From NCBI RefSeq assembly GCF_000276605.1, contig NZ_AKJX01000284.1, positions 1 to 52,267 on the forward strand: a stretch of DNA of 52,267 nt, read 5' to 3'. This document shows positions 14,949-23,081 of the stretch, piece by piece. The notes beneath the pieces are model-generated. The model saw only the letters and a program-made list of their open reading frames with translations, did not search any database and was not told the DNA's origin. The translations under genes were made by a program, and so were the position numbers. The DNA comes from Acidovorax sp. CF316 (GTDB lineage: Bacteria > Pseudomonadota > Gammaproteobacteria > Burkholderiales > Burkholderiaceae_C). Each line of letters begins with the position of its first letter. The first letter of the stretch is position 1.

Positions 14949-17738
14949 ATGCACGACCACGACCACGAAGACACCACGGCCACCGGCGATTCGCCCCTTG
15001 AGCGCCACATCCTCGCAGGCGATCTCGACGCCGTGATGGACTGCATCGACGCGGCCGACGAGGCCGAGCGCAAGGTCATGCGCCGCATCGCCGAGCGCCT
15101 GATCATGCGCCGCTGGCAGCTGCTGCGCGCCGACCCCGACAGCCCCCTCACCGTGGATGGCCACACCAGCAAGGCCCGCGCCAACCGCCTGTTCCGCGCC
15201 ACCGAGCTGGCCCGCTTCATGTGCAACCCGGAGCTGCCGCCCAGCGACTACTGGCAGCACATCGGCATCCAGGACATCGCGGCGTACAAGGCGCGGTTTA
15301 CACCGCCGCTGTCGAGCGAGCCCATCGACCGGCAACTGCGCGGCGACAACCGGTGGCACTACCCCCACGTCATCCACCGCGCCATCGTGGCCGGCCTGGT
15401 GGAGCGCCCCGATACCGACGAGTACATCGACGCCCTGTTCTTCGGCGACCTGCGCAGCGAATCCAACGTGGTGCTCAAGCATGTCGACGCCGACCCCGGC
15501 GTGGCGCCCTGGCTGCTCCGGCTGTTCGAGCGCGAAGGCAGCTCCGACGGCAGCTTTGCCGCGCGCGAGAAGTACTGCCACGACCCCGAGCTGACCTGGA
15601 ACCATGCCTTCCTCGCGCTGTGCGAGCGCGGCGTCTATACCCGCGCCCAGCTGCTGGACAGGACCCTGGGTGCGCTGGCCTGCGACTGGCCGCAGTTCAA
15701 GTCGGGCTGGTTCTCGCGCTTCCATGAACAGCTGGCCCCCACGGTGGACGAGATGGCACCCGAGGCCGATCGCTACCTGGCCCTGTGCCACAGCCGCATC
15801 GCCCCCACGGCAGGCATGGCGCTGCAGGCCTCGGCCGCGCTGTACCAGGCCGGGCGGGTCGATGCGCAGGCCGTTTGCGAGGCCGCCACGCCGCTGGTGT
15901 CGGCCACCGCCAAGGGCCAGGTGCTGGCAGCGCTGGAACTGCTGGGCCAGGTGGCAAAGAACGATGCGGCCCTGGCCCGCCATGCCAGCGGCATTGCGGC
16001 GCTGGCCCTGGGCCACACTGCGGCCGATGTGCACAAGAAGGCCATCGCCTTCCTCGCGAAATGGGGCCTGGACGATGCGGGCCGAGAGCTGGCACGCGGC
16101 TACCTGTCCTTCGTCTCGGCCGTCAACCGGCCGGCGCTGGCCGCGCTGGTGGGCGAGGCCGATGCAGCGCCGACGGCCATGGCTGCGGCCACCCCCGGGC
16201 CCGCACAGGCACCACGCAGGATCTCGCCACTGCATGCCAGCCGCGCGCTGGCCCCGCTGGAGTGGGTCGCCGACGTGGTCGAGCGCATGGCCTATGCGCT
16301 GGAGAACCCGGCCGACGTGGACGAATGGGAGCGCGTTGCAGGGGCCCTGGTGCGGCTGGCGCCCATCACCGCCGCGGACAAGGCGGCCTTCCTGGCGCTG
16401 CAAAAGCGCACCCGCAAGCTGGAGTGGCCTGCCAAACCCCTGCCCTTCGCGCTGGCCCGCGTGATGGCCGCTGCGGTGGATGGCGAGGGCACGGCCGAGG
16501 ACGTGATGCGGGTGCCTGGCGATGCACCCACCCGCGCGGAGCACTTCATCGGTCCGCGCGTGCAGGGCCTCATCGCCCAGGCGCTCGCAGGCCAGGGCCT
16601 CACGCCTCTGTCCACGCCCACGCACCGGGGTGGCTTCATCGATCCGCGGCAACTGGTGCAGCGCATCCAGGCACAACTGCGCGCCGGGGTCATGGCCCCC
16701 CTGTCCGAACAGGTGCTGGCGCTGATGCGGTTGGTGCCGGCCCCCATGGACGAGGCGGCGGCGCGCACCGCGCTCGCAGAGGCGCAGGGCATCACAGCCT
16801 CCACCCCGCTGGTACAGGCCCTGCGCTACGCACTGGGCGATGGCACGGTCAAGGTGCCGGCGGACGCTGCAGCACGCCCTCTGTTCCTCGCCGCCGCACG
16901 CGTGCGCTCACCCCACGCGGACGATGCCCCCACGCTCGCTGCCTATGGCGACCTGGGCCCGGACGGCCCACTGCACCCTCGCCTGGGCTGGCATGTCCTG
17001 AGCCGCAGCACCGAGTACGGGTACACCTTCCACCACCTGTACCTCAGACACCAACCCGCGCTGCAGCCGCAGGAGCACGCGCAGCCCCACCACACCGCCC
17101 TGGCCCTGTGCGCCAAGCACCTGGCCGATACGCGCTGGAGCACCGAGCACGAGGCGGCCCACATCCGCTTTGCCGCCAGCCTGCTGCCTTCGGGCCTGGA
17201 GCCGCTGTTTGCCGAGGCCGCACGCACCATGGGCAACAATGTGGATTGGGACGAGGCACAGTGGCAGAACCGCGCCTACCTCGACCTGCTGCTGGAGCCC
17301 ACCACCCCGCTCACACCCATGGCCGTGCTGCTGCTGGCCGTGGCCCTGGCCGGCAAGGAGCCCGGGCAGGCGGCTCTGGCCGTGGATGCGCTGGTGCAGG
17401 GCGTGCAGGACGGGCGGCTCGATGTCCATGCCCTGGGGCGCACGCTGGCAAGCCTGTGGGCCACACCCCTGGTCAAGGGCCCGCGCTATGCCAAGAGCCT
17501 GACCGCCGCGGCCCAGGCGCATGCGGCCATGCCGGTGGCCGTATTCACCCTGCTCTGCGCGATGCTGGAAGAGCCCATGACCACCTGGCGCAAGGACCAG
17601 GCGCCCCTGCTGGAGTTGCTGCTCGAGCTGCACCTGGCGCAGGGCCTGGCCCTGCCGGCCAGCACCACGGCCGCCCTGGCCGCCATGAAGCTGGGCGGCA
17701 AGGGCAAGGCGGCCCAGCTCAAGCTGTTGGGCCGCTAG
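14949..17738 (+). CDS. DUF6493-type large protein, partner of the SWIM gene
   Basis: 929 residues, no signal peptide, no clear membrane segment. The N-terminus is His/Asp-rich (MHDHDHEDTT). The middle reads as a series of helical repeats of about 35-45 residues (AAALYQAGRVDAQAVCE, AALELLGQVAKNDAALARHA), consistent with a HEAT-like scaffold. I recall this architecture as DUF6493, which is regularly encoded next to SWIM zinc-finger genes. The start is 9 bp after the SWIM stop. The last 20 bp overlap the 3' end of a convergent gene. Catalytic residues are not evident; a scaffold or regulator role is inference. Confidence 0.82.
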   Translation: MHDHDHEDTTATGDSPLERHILAGDLDAVMDCIDAADEAERKVMRRIAERLIMRRWQLLRADPDSPLTVDGHTSKARANRLFRATELARFMCNPELPPSDYWQHIGIQDIAAYKARFTPPLSSEPIDRQLRGDNRWHYPHVIHRAIVAGLVERPDTDEYIDALFFGDLRSESNVVLKHVDADPGVAPWLLRLFEREGSSDGSFAAREKYCHDPELTWNHAFLALCERGVYTRAQLLDRTLGALACDWPQFKSGWFSRFHEQLAPTVDEMAPEADRYLALCHSRIAPTAGMALQASAALYQAGRVDAQAVCEAATPLVSATAKGQVLAALELLGQVAKNDAALARHASGIAALALGHTAADVHKKAIAFLAKWGLDDAGRELARGYLSFVSAVNRPALAALVGEADAAPTAMAAATPGPAQAPRRISPLHASRALAPLEWVADVVERMAYALENPADVDEWERVAGALVRLAPITAADKAAFLALQKRTRKLEWPAKPLPFALARVMAAAVDGEGTAEDVMRVPGDAPTRAEHFIGPRVQGLIAQALAGQGLTPLSTPTHRGGFIDPRQLVQRIQAQLRAGVMAPLSEQVLALMRLVPAPMDEAAARTALAEAQGITASTPLVQALRYALGDGTVKVPADAAARPLFLAAARVRSPHADDAPTLAAYGDLGPDGPLHPRLGWHVLSRSTEYGYTFHHLYLRHQPALQPQEHAQPHHTALALCAKHLADTRWSTEHEAAHIRFAASLLPSGLEPLFAEAARTMGNNVDWDEAQWQNRAYLDLLLEPTTPLTPMAVLLLAVALAGKEPGQAALAVDALVQGVQDGRLDVHALGRTLASLWATPLVKGPRYAKSLTAAAQAHAAMPVAVFTLLCAMLEEPMTTWRKDQAPLLELLLELHLAQGLALPASTTAALAAMKLGGKGKAAQLKLLGR

Positions 17739-18189
17739 CGTAGCTCAGGCCCGCGCTGGCCATGAAGCCCTTGGGGTCGAAACGGCTCCAGGCCTCACCC
17801 CAGGGAAAGGACACCGAATGGTTTCCGAAATTGCGGCCCAGTTGCTGGTGCAGCACGCGGCGTACGAAGGCGATTTCGTTGTCGATGGCCTTCTGCGTGG
17901 GCCAGCCGTCCTCCTCCTGGGCGCCGGGCAGACCCACGCCCATGAGCACCATGTTCAGCAGGCCCTCGTGGAAGCCCACCGACAACCAGCACGGCATGCC
18001 GCCGAAGTCGAAACCGCTGAACGATGACCACGCGTAGCCATTGCCATGGTCGTGCGTGCCCTTGAAGAACTCCGCCATCCGCGCCTCGGCCTGCGCCTTG
18101 GCCAGCCCCTGGTGCCAGGATCGGCCAGAGGGCTGCAGCACCAAGGCCCCGTCGTCGGGGGCTATCACCAGGGCTTCGCGCTGGGGCAT
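17719..18189 (-). CDS. Uncharacterised soluble protein
   Basis: 156 residues from ATG 18189. No family recognised. The sequence is soluble and aromatic-rich, with the conspicuous stretch GTHDHGNGYAWSSFSGFDFGG and a helix containing DNEIAFVRRVLHQQLG. It begins 4 bp after the stop of the membrane paralogue B gene on the same strand, so the two are probably one operon. Its last 20 bp overlap the 3' end of the DUF6493 gene on the other strand. Good amino-acid composition and normal codon use argue that it is real. Confidence 0.68.
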   Translation of the reverse strand: MPQREALVIAPDDGALVLQPSGRSWHQGLAKAQAEARMAEFFKGTHDHGNGYAWSSFSGFDFGGMPCWLSVGFHEGLLNMVLMGVGLPGAQEEDGWPTQKAIDNEIAFVRRVLHQQLGRNFGNHSVSFPWGEAWSRFDPKGFMASAGLSYASGPTA

Positions 18190-18193
18190 GCGT

Positions 18194-18613
18194 TCAGCGG
18201 CTGCGCCGCGCCACCAGCCAGCCCCCGAACCAGCAGCCCGCCACGGTGAAGAAGGCATTGGCCAGGTCGAACCACCAGTCCCAGCCCGAGCCCGTGCCGA
18301 TGGCCAGGCCGATGGAGATGGCGGTGAGCAAAAGCGCCACCACCAGGTTGTTGGCATAGGGGTGCGCCGGTGCCAGCCGCGCCGTGACGTAACCGCCCGG
18401 TATGCACATGGCCCCGCCCACCAGCAGCAGCGCCAGCGTGCCCAGGTTGCCGTCCAGGAACTCGGTCACCATCTGGGCCATCTGCGCGTCGCCCGCCCCC
18501 TGGGCCTGGAACCACCACGAGGCCAGGTACCACAGGCCATAGGCAATGGCGGGCAGGAGCAGCAGCATCAACACGACGCCGGCAAGGATGGCTTTGAAAC
18601 TGAATCGGTGCAC
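18194..18613 (-). CDS. Four-helix membrane protein, unknown function (paralogue B)
   Basis: 139 residues. The start is a GTG at 18613, chosen because AAGGAAG lies 6 bp upstream and because the resulting N-terminus aligns with paralogue A (encoded at 11871-12299). Helices lie near 8-32, 54-74, 84-105 and 113-134. The shared core is the GG-x-x-x-A-R-x-A-x-x-x-P-Y-x-N-x-L-x-V pattern. It is followed by a soluble gene 4 bp downstream and preceded by a histidine kinase gene on the same strand, 90 bp away. Function unknown. Confidence 0.72.
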   Translation of the reverse strand: MHRFSFKAILAGVVLMLLLLPAIAYGLWYLASWWFQAQGAGDAQMAQMVTEFLDGNLGTLALLLVGGAMCIPGGYVTARLAPAHPYANNLVVALLLTAISIGLAIGTGSGWDWWFDLANAFFTVAGCWFGGWLVARRSR

Positions 18614-18703
18614 GAATGGCTTCCTTGGGTGCGGGGGGATTGGTTGCGCGATGGTACCCGCCCGGCCCGCGCGTGGCGCCATCGCCCGCGCCGGGGCACG
18701 GGC

Positions 18704-19951
18704 TTATGCTGCTGTGCTTGCAGCAGGCCCCTGGATGGCCGGCAGGCGTGCCGTGAAGCAGGTGCCGCTTTCGCGCGCAGAGCGCACCTGCAGCGTGCCG
18801 CCATGCGCACGCACGATCTGCGCGCAGATGTGCAGGCCCAGGCCCAGGCCGCCCCCTGGCGCACTCTCCACCGGGCGCCAGAAGGGCTCGAAGATCCGGT
18901 CGAGGTTGGCGGCCGCGATGGGCTCGCCGCCATTGGCGACGGCGATGCTGAGCCAGCCCTGGTCGAGCGAGACATCCACGCCCACGGGCTGATCGTTGCC
19001 ACCGTAGGCGAGTGCATTGCCGAGCAGGTTGGACAGCAACTGCTGCACGCGGCCCACATCGCATTCCACCACCCCGAACAGCCGGTACTGCTCCACGATC
19101 TGCGAGTCGGGGTGCGCATCGCGCAACTCGCCCACCACCTGGCGCAGCGCGGCCTGCAGGTCGGGCACCGCCTCGATGCGCACCCCCATGCCGGCGCCCA
19201 GCCGCGCGCGTGCGAAGTCGAGCACGTCGTCGATCAGGTGCGACATGCGCTGCGTGGTGGCGCGCAGCCGCTGGCCATAGCGGGCCACGGCGGCGTCGTC
19301 CTCGCGGCGCGCCAGGATCTCGCCGATGGCCCCCACCGAGGCCAGCGGGTTGCGCAGGTCATGCCCCAGCACGGCGATGAACTGGTCGCGCAGCTCGGCC
19401 GTGGCCTGCGCATCGAGCAGCGCGGTCTCGGTGGCCTCCTGGCGCTGCTCCACATCGAGCTGGCGCCCGATCAGCTCGGCAAAGCTCTGGAACATGGACA
19501 CCGTCTTGGGGTTGGACAACTGGTTGGGGCTGGGGTCGATGGCGCACAGGTTGCCGAAGTAATCCCCATTAGGCCGCACGATGGGCACGGAGATGTAGCT
19601 CTCGATGTTGTACAGCCGCGGTGTGTGGTGCGTGGCGTAGGTCGGGTCGGTGCTGGCGTGGTCGAACACCACAGGCTGGCGCGCGGCGCGCGACTCCTTG
19701 CACAGGGTGGTGTGCACGTCGAGCTGGCCGCCGGGCAGAAGGCCGAAGTTGATCTGGTCTTCCACCGCGCAGGCGGTCCAGGTGCCGTCGGTCACCCGCG
19801 CCACGGCGGCAAAGCGCATGCCGGTGTTGTCGCAGACGATGCGCAGCAGCGACGGCACGGCGCTGATGCGGGAGACGGCGGCAATGTCGCGGGCTATGGA
19901 GGCGGGGCTGTCGTCCACACGGGGCCTGGGCAAGGGATACGAGGCAACCAT
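18704..19951 (-). CDS. GAF-domain sensor histidine kinase, orphan
   Basis: 415 residues from ATG 19951, cytoplasmic with no membrane segment. A GAF domain spans about 20-165. The phosphoacceptor region has H197 in FIAVLGHDLRNPLASVG, and the ATPase domain shows the N-box NLLGNALAYG, the ANGG turn and the lid GGGLGLGLHI. The GAF segment resembles those preceding bacteriophytochrome-like kinases, but there is no sign of a bilin-binding PHY domain. No response regulator lies nearby, so the partner must be elsewhere. The downstream genes on the same strand are membrane paralogue B and its soluble neighbour, which may be co-transcribed. Confidence 0.9.
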   Translation of the reverse strand: MVASYPLPRPRVDDSPASIARDIAAVSRISAVPSLLRIVCDNTGMRFAAVARVTDGTWTACAVEDQINFGLLPGGQLDVHTTLCKESRAARQPVVFDHASTDPTYATHHTPRLYNIESYISVPIVRPNGDYFGNLCAIDPSPNQLSNPKTVSMFQSFAELIGRQLDVEQRQEATETALLDAQATAELRDQFIAVLGHDLRNPLASVGAIGEILARREDDAAVARYGQRLRATTQRMSHLIDDVLDFARARLGAGMGVRIEAVPDLQAALRQVVGELRDAHPDSQIVEQYRLFGVVECDVGRVQQLLSNLLGNALAYGGNDQPVGVDVSLDQGWLSIAVANGGEPIAAANLDRIFEPFWRPVESAPGGGLGLGLHICAQIVRAHGGTLQVRSARESGTCFTARLPAIQGPAASTAA

Positions 19952-20034
19952 TACAGCACGCGTGCCAAAAGGCCGCTGTGTCCTGGGACATGGTCCGGCC
20001 CTCGCACCCCGGCCCCGGCGCTGCCGCCAGGGCC

Positions 20035-20220
20035 TCAATGCACCACACCGGCCCTGGACACCACTGCGCCCTTGGCGACCCCCTTGCCGTGGCGCAGGAA
20101 ACGGTGCTGCACGGACACGAACCTCTCGTCCCCGTGGCTGATGGACATCCCCGGCGCGAAGCGCTGGAAGATCGTGAGCGACCTCTTGCAGACCCCGCTG
20201 TGCTCGGCGATCACGGGCAT
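20035..20220 (-). CDS. Possible small ORF, unknown
   Basis: 61 residues if started at ATG 20220; the frame also opens at a TTG at 20268. The sequence (beginning MPVIAEHSGVCKRSLTIFQR) contains a short stretch that could be a helix-turn-helix remnant, but no family is recognised and there is no ribosome binding site. It occupies most of the 365-bp gap between the histidine kinase and the small helical protein. It may be a decayed gene end or chance frame. Confidence 0.3.
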   Translation of the reverse strand: MPVIAEHSGVCKRSLTIFQRFAPGMSISHGDERFVSVQHRFLRHGKGVAKGAVVSRAGVVH

Positions 20221-20316
20221 CCAGCCGCGCCAGGGAAGCTGGCTGGCGCGAGCCCGCCTTTTTTTCAATGCTGCGTGGCGCGCATCGGCCCGGCCAGCGA
20301 TCTGCGCCTGGAAGTT

Positions 20317-20637
20317 CTATGCGGAGGAGCGGCCGTCGAGAATGCCATTGGCCAGCTCCAGCAGCGGGTGCGTGAGGTCCGCATCCAGGCCGCTGGCCAG
20401 CAGTTGGTCCAGGGCCTGCCTGGCGACCGCGGCGGACTCTTCGGTGCGGCCGCTGGCGCCCAGCAGGTCCGCCAGCAGCACCTCGAGTTCCAGGCGCTGG
20501 AGCCGGTCACGCACCCCGTCCTGCGACCCGCCTGGGGGGACAGGCCCCAACCCCTGCCGCACGGTGTCGATGGCCTCGTCCAGCCGCCCCCGGCTGGCCA
20601 GCAGGGTGGCTTTGACGAGGCATTGCTGCAGGTGCAT
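20317..20637 (-). CDS. Small TPR-like helical protein
   Basis: 106 residues from ATG 20637. Three helical repeats are visible: HLQQCLVKATLLASRGRLDE, then LQRLELEVLLADLLGASGRT, then VARQALDQLLASGLDADLTH. Their spacing and the A-x-x-L-x-x-G-R turns resemble tetratricopeptide repeats. No signal peptide. It stands alone between an oxidase gene upstream on the same strand (104 bp) and the uncertain small frame downstream. Role unknown; such proteins usually mediate protein contacts. Confidence 0.55.
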   Translation of the reverse strand: MHLQQCLVKATLLASRGRLDEAIDTVRQGLGPVPPGGSQDGVRDRLQRLELEVLLADLLGASGRTEESAAVARQALDQLLASGLDADLTHPLLELANGILDGRSSA

Positions 20638-20741
20638 GGGATGGCTCTGCGGAGTGGGGTTCTGCCCACCACTATGGCACAGGCGCTCCGCCATGGCCGG
20701 CGCTGCCGCGGTGGCCATGGCGAGTTTGCGGCCGTCGGCGG

Positions 20742-22007
20742 TCAGAGGGGGTGATTCGATCCGGCAGGCTGCAGCGCCAGCGGCCAGGGCGTGCGCCGGT
20801 CCACCAGGTGCTGCGGGCCCAGCTCGGCGCAGGAGCAGACACCCAACAGGGCCAGGTTGCGGTCCACCTCCGCGCGCAGCAGGCCGATGGCGGCGGCCAC
20901 GCCGGCCTCGCCATCCACGGCGGCGGCGTAGTTGAAGGGCCGGCCCGCGAACACGGCCTGCGCGCCCAGCGCCAGGGCCTTGGCCACATCGGTGCCGCGG
21001 CTGATGCCGCCGTCCAGCATGACCACCATGGCGCTACCGGCCTGCTCGGCAATGGCCGGCAGCACGCGCAGCGGGGCCACGGCGCCATCGAGCTGGCGGC
21101 CGCCGTGGTTGCTGACGACGATGCCGTCCACCCCGTGCTGGCGCGCCAGCGCGGCATCGTGCGGGCTGAGGATGCCCTTGACCACCAGGGCCCCGCGCCA
21201 CTGGCGCCGGATCTGCGCGATGTGGCCCCAGTCGAGGTGGTCGCGCCCGGAGAAGTCGCGCTGCACGCGCGAGGACAGGATGGGCGCGCCGCGCTCGGCA
21301 AACGAGTTCTCGAAGTGCGGCATGCCATGGCGCACCAGCGTGCGCAGCAAGGTGCCCGCCAGCCAGCGCGGACGCACCAGCCCGTCCCACGCCAGGCGCA
21401 GGCTGGGCCGCAGGGGGGTGGAAAAGCCCGCACGCAGGTTGTTCTCGCGGTTGCCGGCCACCGGGATGTCCACCGTGACCACCAGGGTCTGCACACCGGC
21501 TGCGGCCACGCGCTGCAGCAGCGCCTCGATGCGCTCGGGCGCGCCCGGCAGGTAGGCCTGGAACCAGGTGCCGGGCGCGGCCGCCATCACCTCCTCAAGC
21601 CGGATCAGCGAGCTGCCGCTCTGCACTGCGGGTATGCCCGCCGCCGCCGCGGCCCGCGCCAGCACCACATCGCCCCGGTAGGCCGACAGCGCCGTGATGC
21701 CCATGGGCGCAATGCCGAAGGGGCTCGCATAGCGCGTGCCGAACAGCGTGACGCCCTGGTCGCGCTGGGCCACGTTGCGCAGCACCCTCGGCACCAGCGC
21801 CAGCTCGTCGAAGGCCTGGCGGTTGCCGGCCAGGGCGCGGTTGTCCTCGGCCGCGCCGGCGATGTAGCCAAAGATCGGGCGCGGCAGCACGCGGCGGGCC
21901 GCGGCCTCGAAGTCGCCCAGCGACAGCAGGTCGCGCGTGCGCCCGCTGCGGCGCGTGCCGTCGAAGGCTTGCCAGGGACTGATGGCTGGAGCGGAGGGAG
22001 AGGGCAT
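20742..22007 (-). CDS. FMN-dependent alpha-hydroxy-acid oxidase/dehydrogenase
   Basis: 421 residues from ATG 22007. It matches the L-lactate dehydrogenase (LldD)/glycolate oxidase/mandelate dehydrogenase family: FGYIAGAAED at the N-terminus, FGIAPMGITALS, TVDIPVAGNRENN, and the active-site signature SNHGGRQ with catalytic His and Arg, then LDGGISRGTDVAKALALGA for FMN phosphate binding. Substrate is a 2-hydroxy acid, not resolved further. It is divergent from a LysR regulator starting at 22119, the usual arrangement for a regulator and its target. Confidence 0.92.
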   Translation of the reverse strand: MPSPSAPAISPWQAFDGTRRSGRTRDLLSLGDFEAAARRVLPRPIFGYIAGAAEDNRALAGNRQAFDELALVPRVLRNVAQRDQGVTLFGTRYASPFGIAPMGITALSAYRGDVVLARAAAAAGIPAVQSGSSLIRLEEVMAAAPGTWFQAYLPGAPERIEALLQRVAAAGVQTLVVTVDIPVAGNRENNLRAGFSTPLRPSLRLAWDGLVRPRWLAGTLLRTLVRHGMPHFENSFAERGAPILSSRVQRDFSGRDHLDWGHIAQIRRQWRGALVVKGILSPHDAALARQHGVDGIVVSNHGGRQLDGAVAPLRVLPAIAEQAGSAMVVMLDGGISRGTDVAKALALGAQAVFAGRPFNYAAAVDGEAGVAAAIGLLRAEVDRNLALLGVCSCAELGPQHLVDRRTPWPLALQPAGSNHPL

Positions 22008-22118
22008 TGCGGAAGTTTCATGGAAGTGAAAGCCGAAAGCCAGTGTCCGGCATCCCAACCCATCAAGAAAGCGAATTTATTAACATCACCTTGTTCGCCA
22101 AATAGAAACACCCAGGCC

Positions 22119-23018
22119 ATGACGCTCAAGCAACTCGAAGCCTTCTACTGGGCTGCCACCTGCAGCAGCTTTGCCATGGCGGCCGATCGCGTGCACGTGT
22201 CGGTATCGTCCCTGTCCAAGCGCATCGCCGAGCTGGAGGCCTCGCTGGGCCAGGTGCTGTTCGACCGCGCCGGCCACCGCGCGGCGCTGACCGAGGCAGG
22301 CACGCGGCTGGTGCCCCTGGCCGCCGCCTTGCTGCGGCAGACCGACCTGGTGCACCAGGCCATGGGCGCCACCACCGGCCTGCGCGGCCCCTGCCGCCTG
22401 GGCGTGGGCGAGCTCACGGCGCTGACCTGGCTGCCGCGCCTGGTGGCGGCCATCGGCAGCGCCCACCCCGACCTGGAGGTCAGCGTACACGTGGATGTGG
22501 GCGCGGCCCTGGCCGAGCGGCTGGACAAGGGCGAGCTCGACGTGGCGGTGATCGCCGGGCCCGCAAGCCGCAGCGCACTCACCTCGGTGCCCATCGCCCA
22601 GGCCACATTCACTTGGTGCGCCAGCCCTGCGGTGGCTGCGGGGCTGGCGGCCATGGATGCCAACGCCATGAAGGCCCACGCCTTGGTCAGCCTGCCCCAG
22701 GGCTCGGGCGTGACCCAGCTCATCGACGACTGGCTGCGCCAGGCCGGCGCCCAGCCTGTGCGCCGCCTGCATTGCAACCACTGGGGCGCCATTGCCGGCC
22801 TGCTGGCGCACAGCGGCGGCATCGGCCTGTTGCCCCTGGGCTGGGCGCAGGCGCTGTGCGGGCGCGGCGTGCTGCAACAGCTGCCCAGCCGCGTGCCGCT
22901 GGGCCTGCTGGACTACGCGCTGCACCACCGGCGCGATGACCTGCGGCCGCTGGTGGCGGCGCTGCGCGACATTGCGGTGCGCGAGGCGGACTTCACGGTG
23001 GCGGGCAGTGTGTTCTGA
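22119..23018 (+). CDS. LysR-family transcriptional regulator
   Basis: 299 residues from ATG 22119. The N-terminal winged HTH reads LKQLEAFYWAATCSSFAMAA with SVSSLSKRIAELEASLGQ as recognition helix, and the effector domain starts with LGVGELTALTWLPRLV. It is divergent from the alpha-hydroxy-acid oxidase gene across 111 bp, so it probably regulates that gene. In the gap, GCGAA (22071-22075) and TTCGC (22094-22098) form a loose inverted pair that could be part of its binding site. Confidence 0.92.
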   Translation: MTLKQLEAFYWAATCSSFAMAADRVHVSVSSLSKRIAELEASLGQVLFDRAGHRAALTEAGTRLVPLAAALLRQTDLVHQAMGATTGLRGPCRLGVGELTALTWLPRLVAAIGSAHPDLEVSVHVDVGAALAERLDKGELDVAVIAGPASRSALTSVPIAQATFTWCASPAVAAGLAAMDANAMKAHALVSLPQGSGVTQLIDDWLRQAGAQPVRRLHCNHWGAIAGLLAHSGGIGLLPLGWAQALCGRGVLQQLPSRVPLGLLDYALHHRRDDLRPLVAALRDIAVREADFTVAGSVF

Positions 23019-23081
23019 GCGCCCACATGGCGCCCTGACTTCAGGCAGAATCGCCGGCCCTCCACGCCGCACGCCCTGCCC

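Noticed and set aside
13494..16676. A 1060-codon open frame on the minus strand opposite the SWIM and DUF6493 genes
   Set aside because: It mirrors the codon structure of the plus-strand genes, has a composition dominated by Gly/Ala/Gln/His/Arg, and crosses two well-supported genes. High GC content creates such shadow frames.
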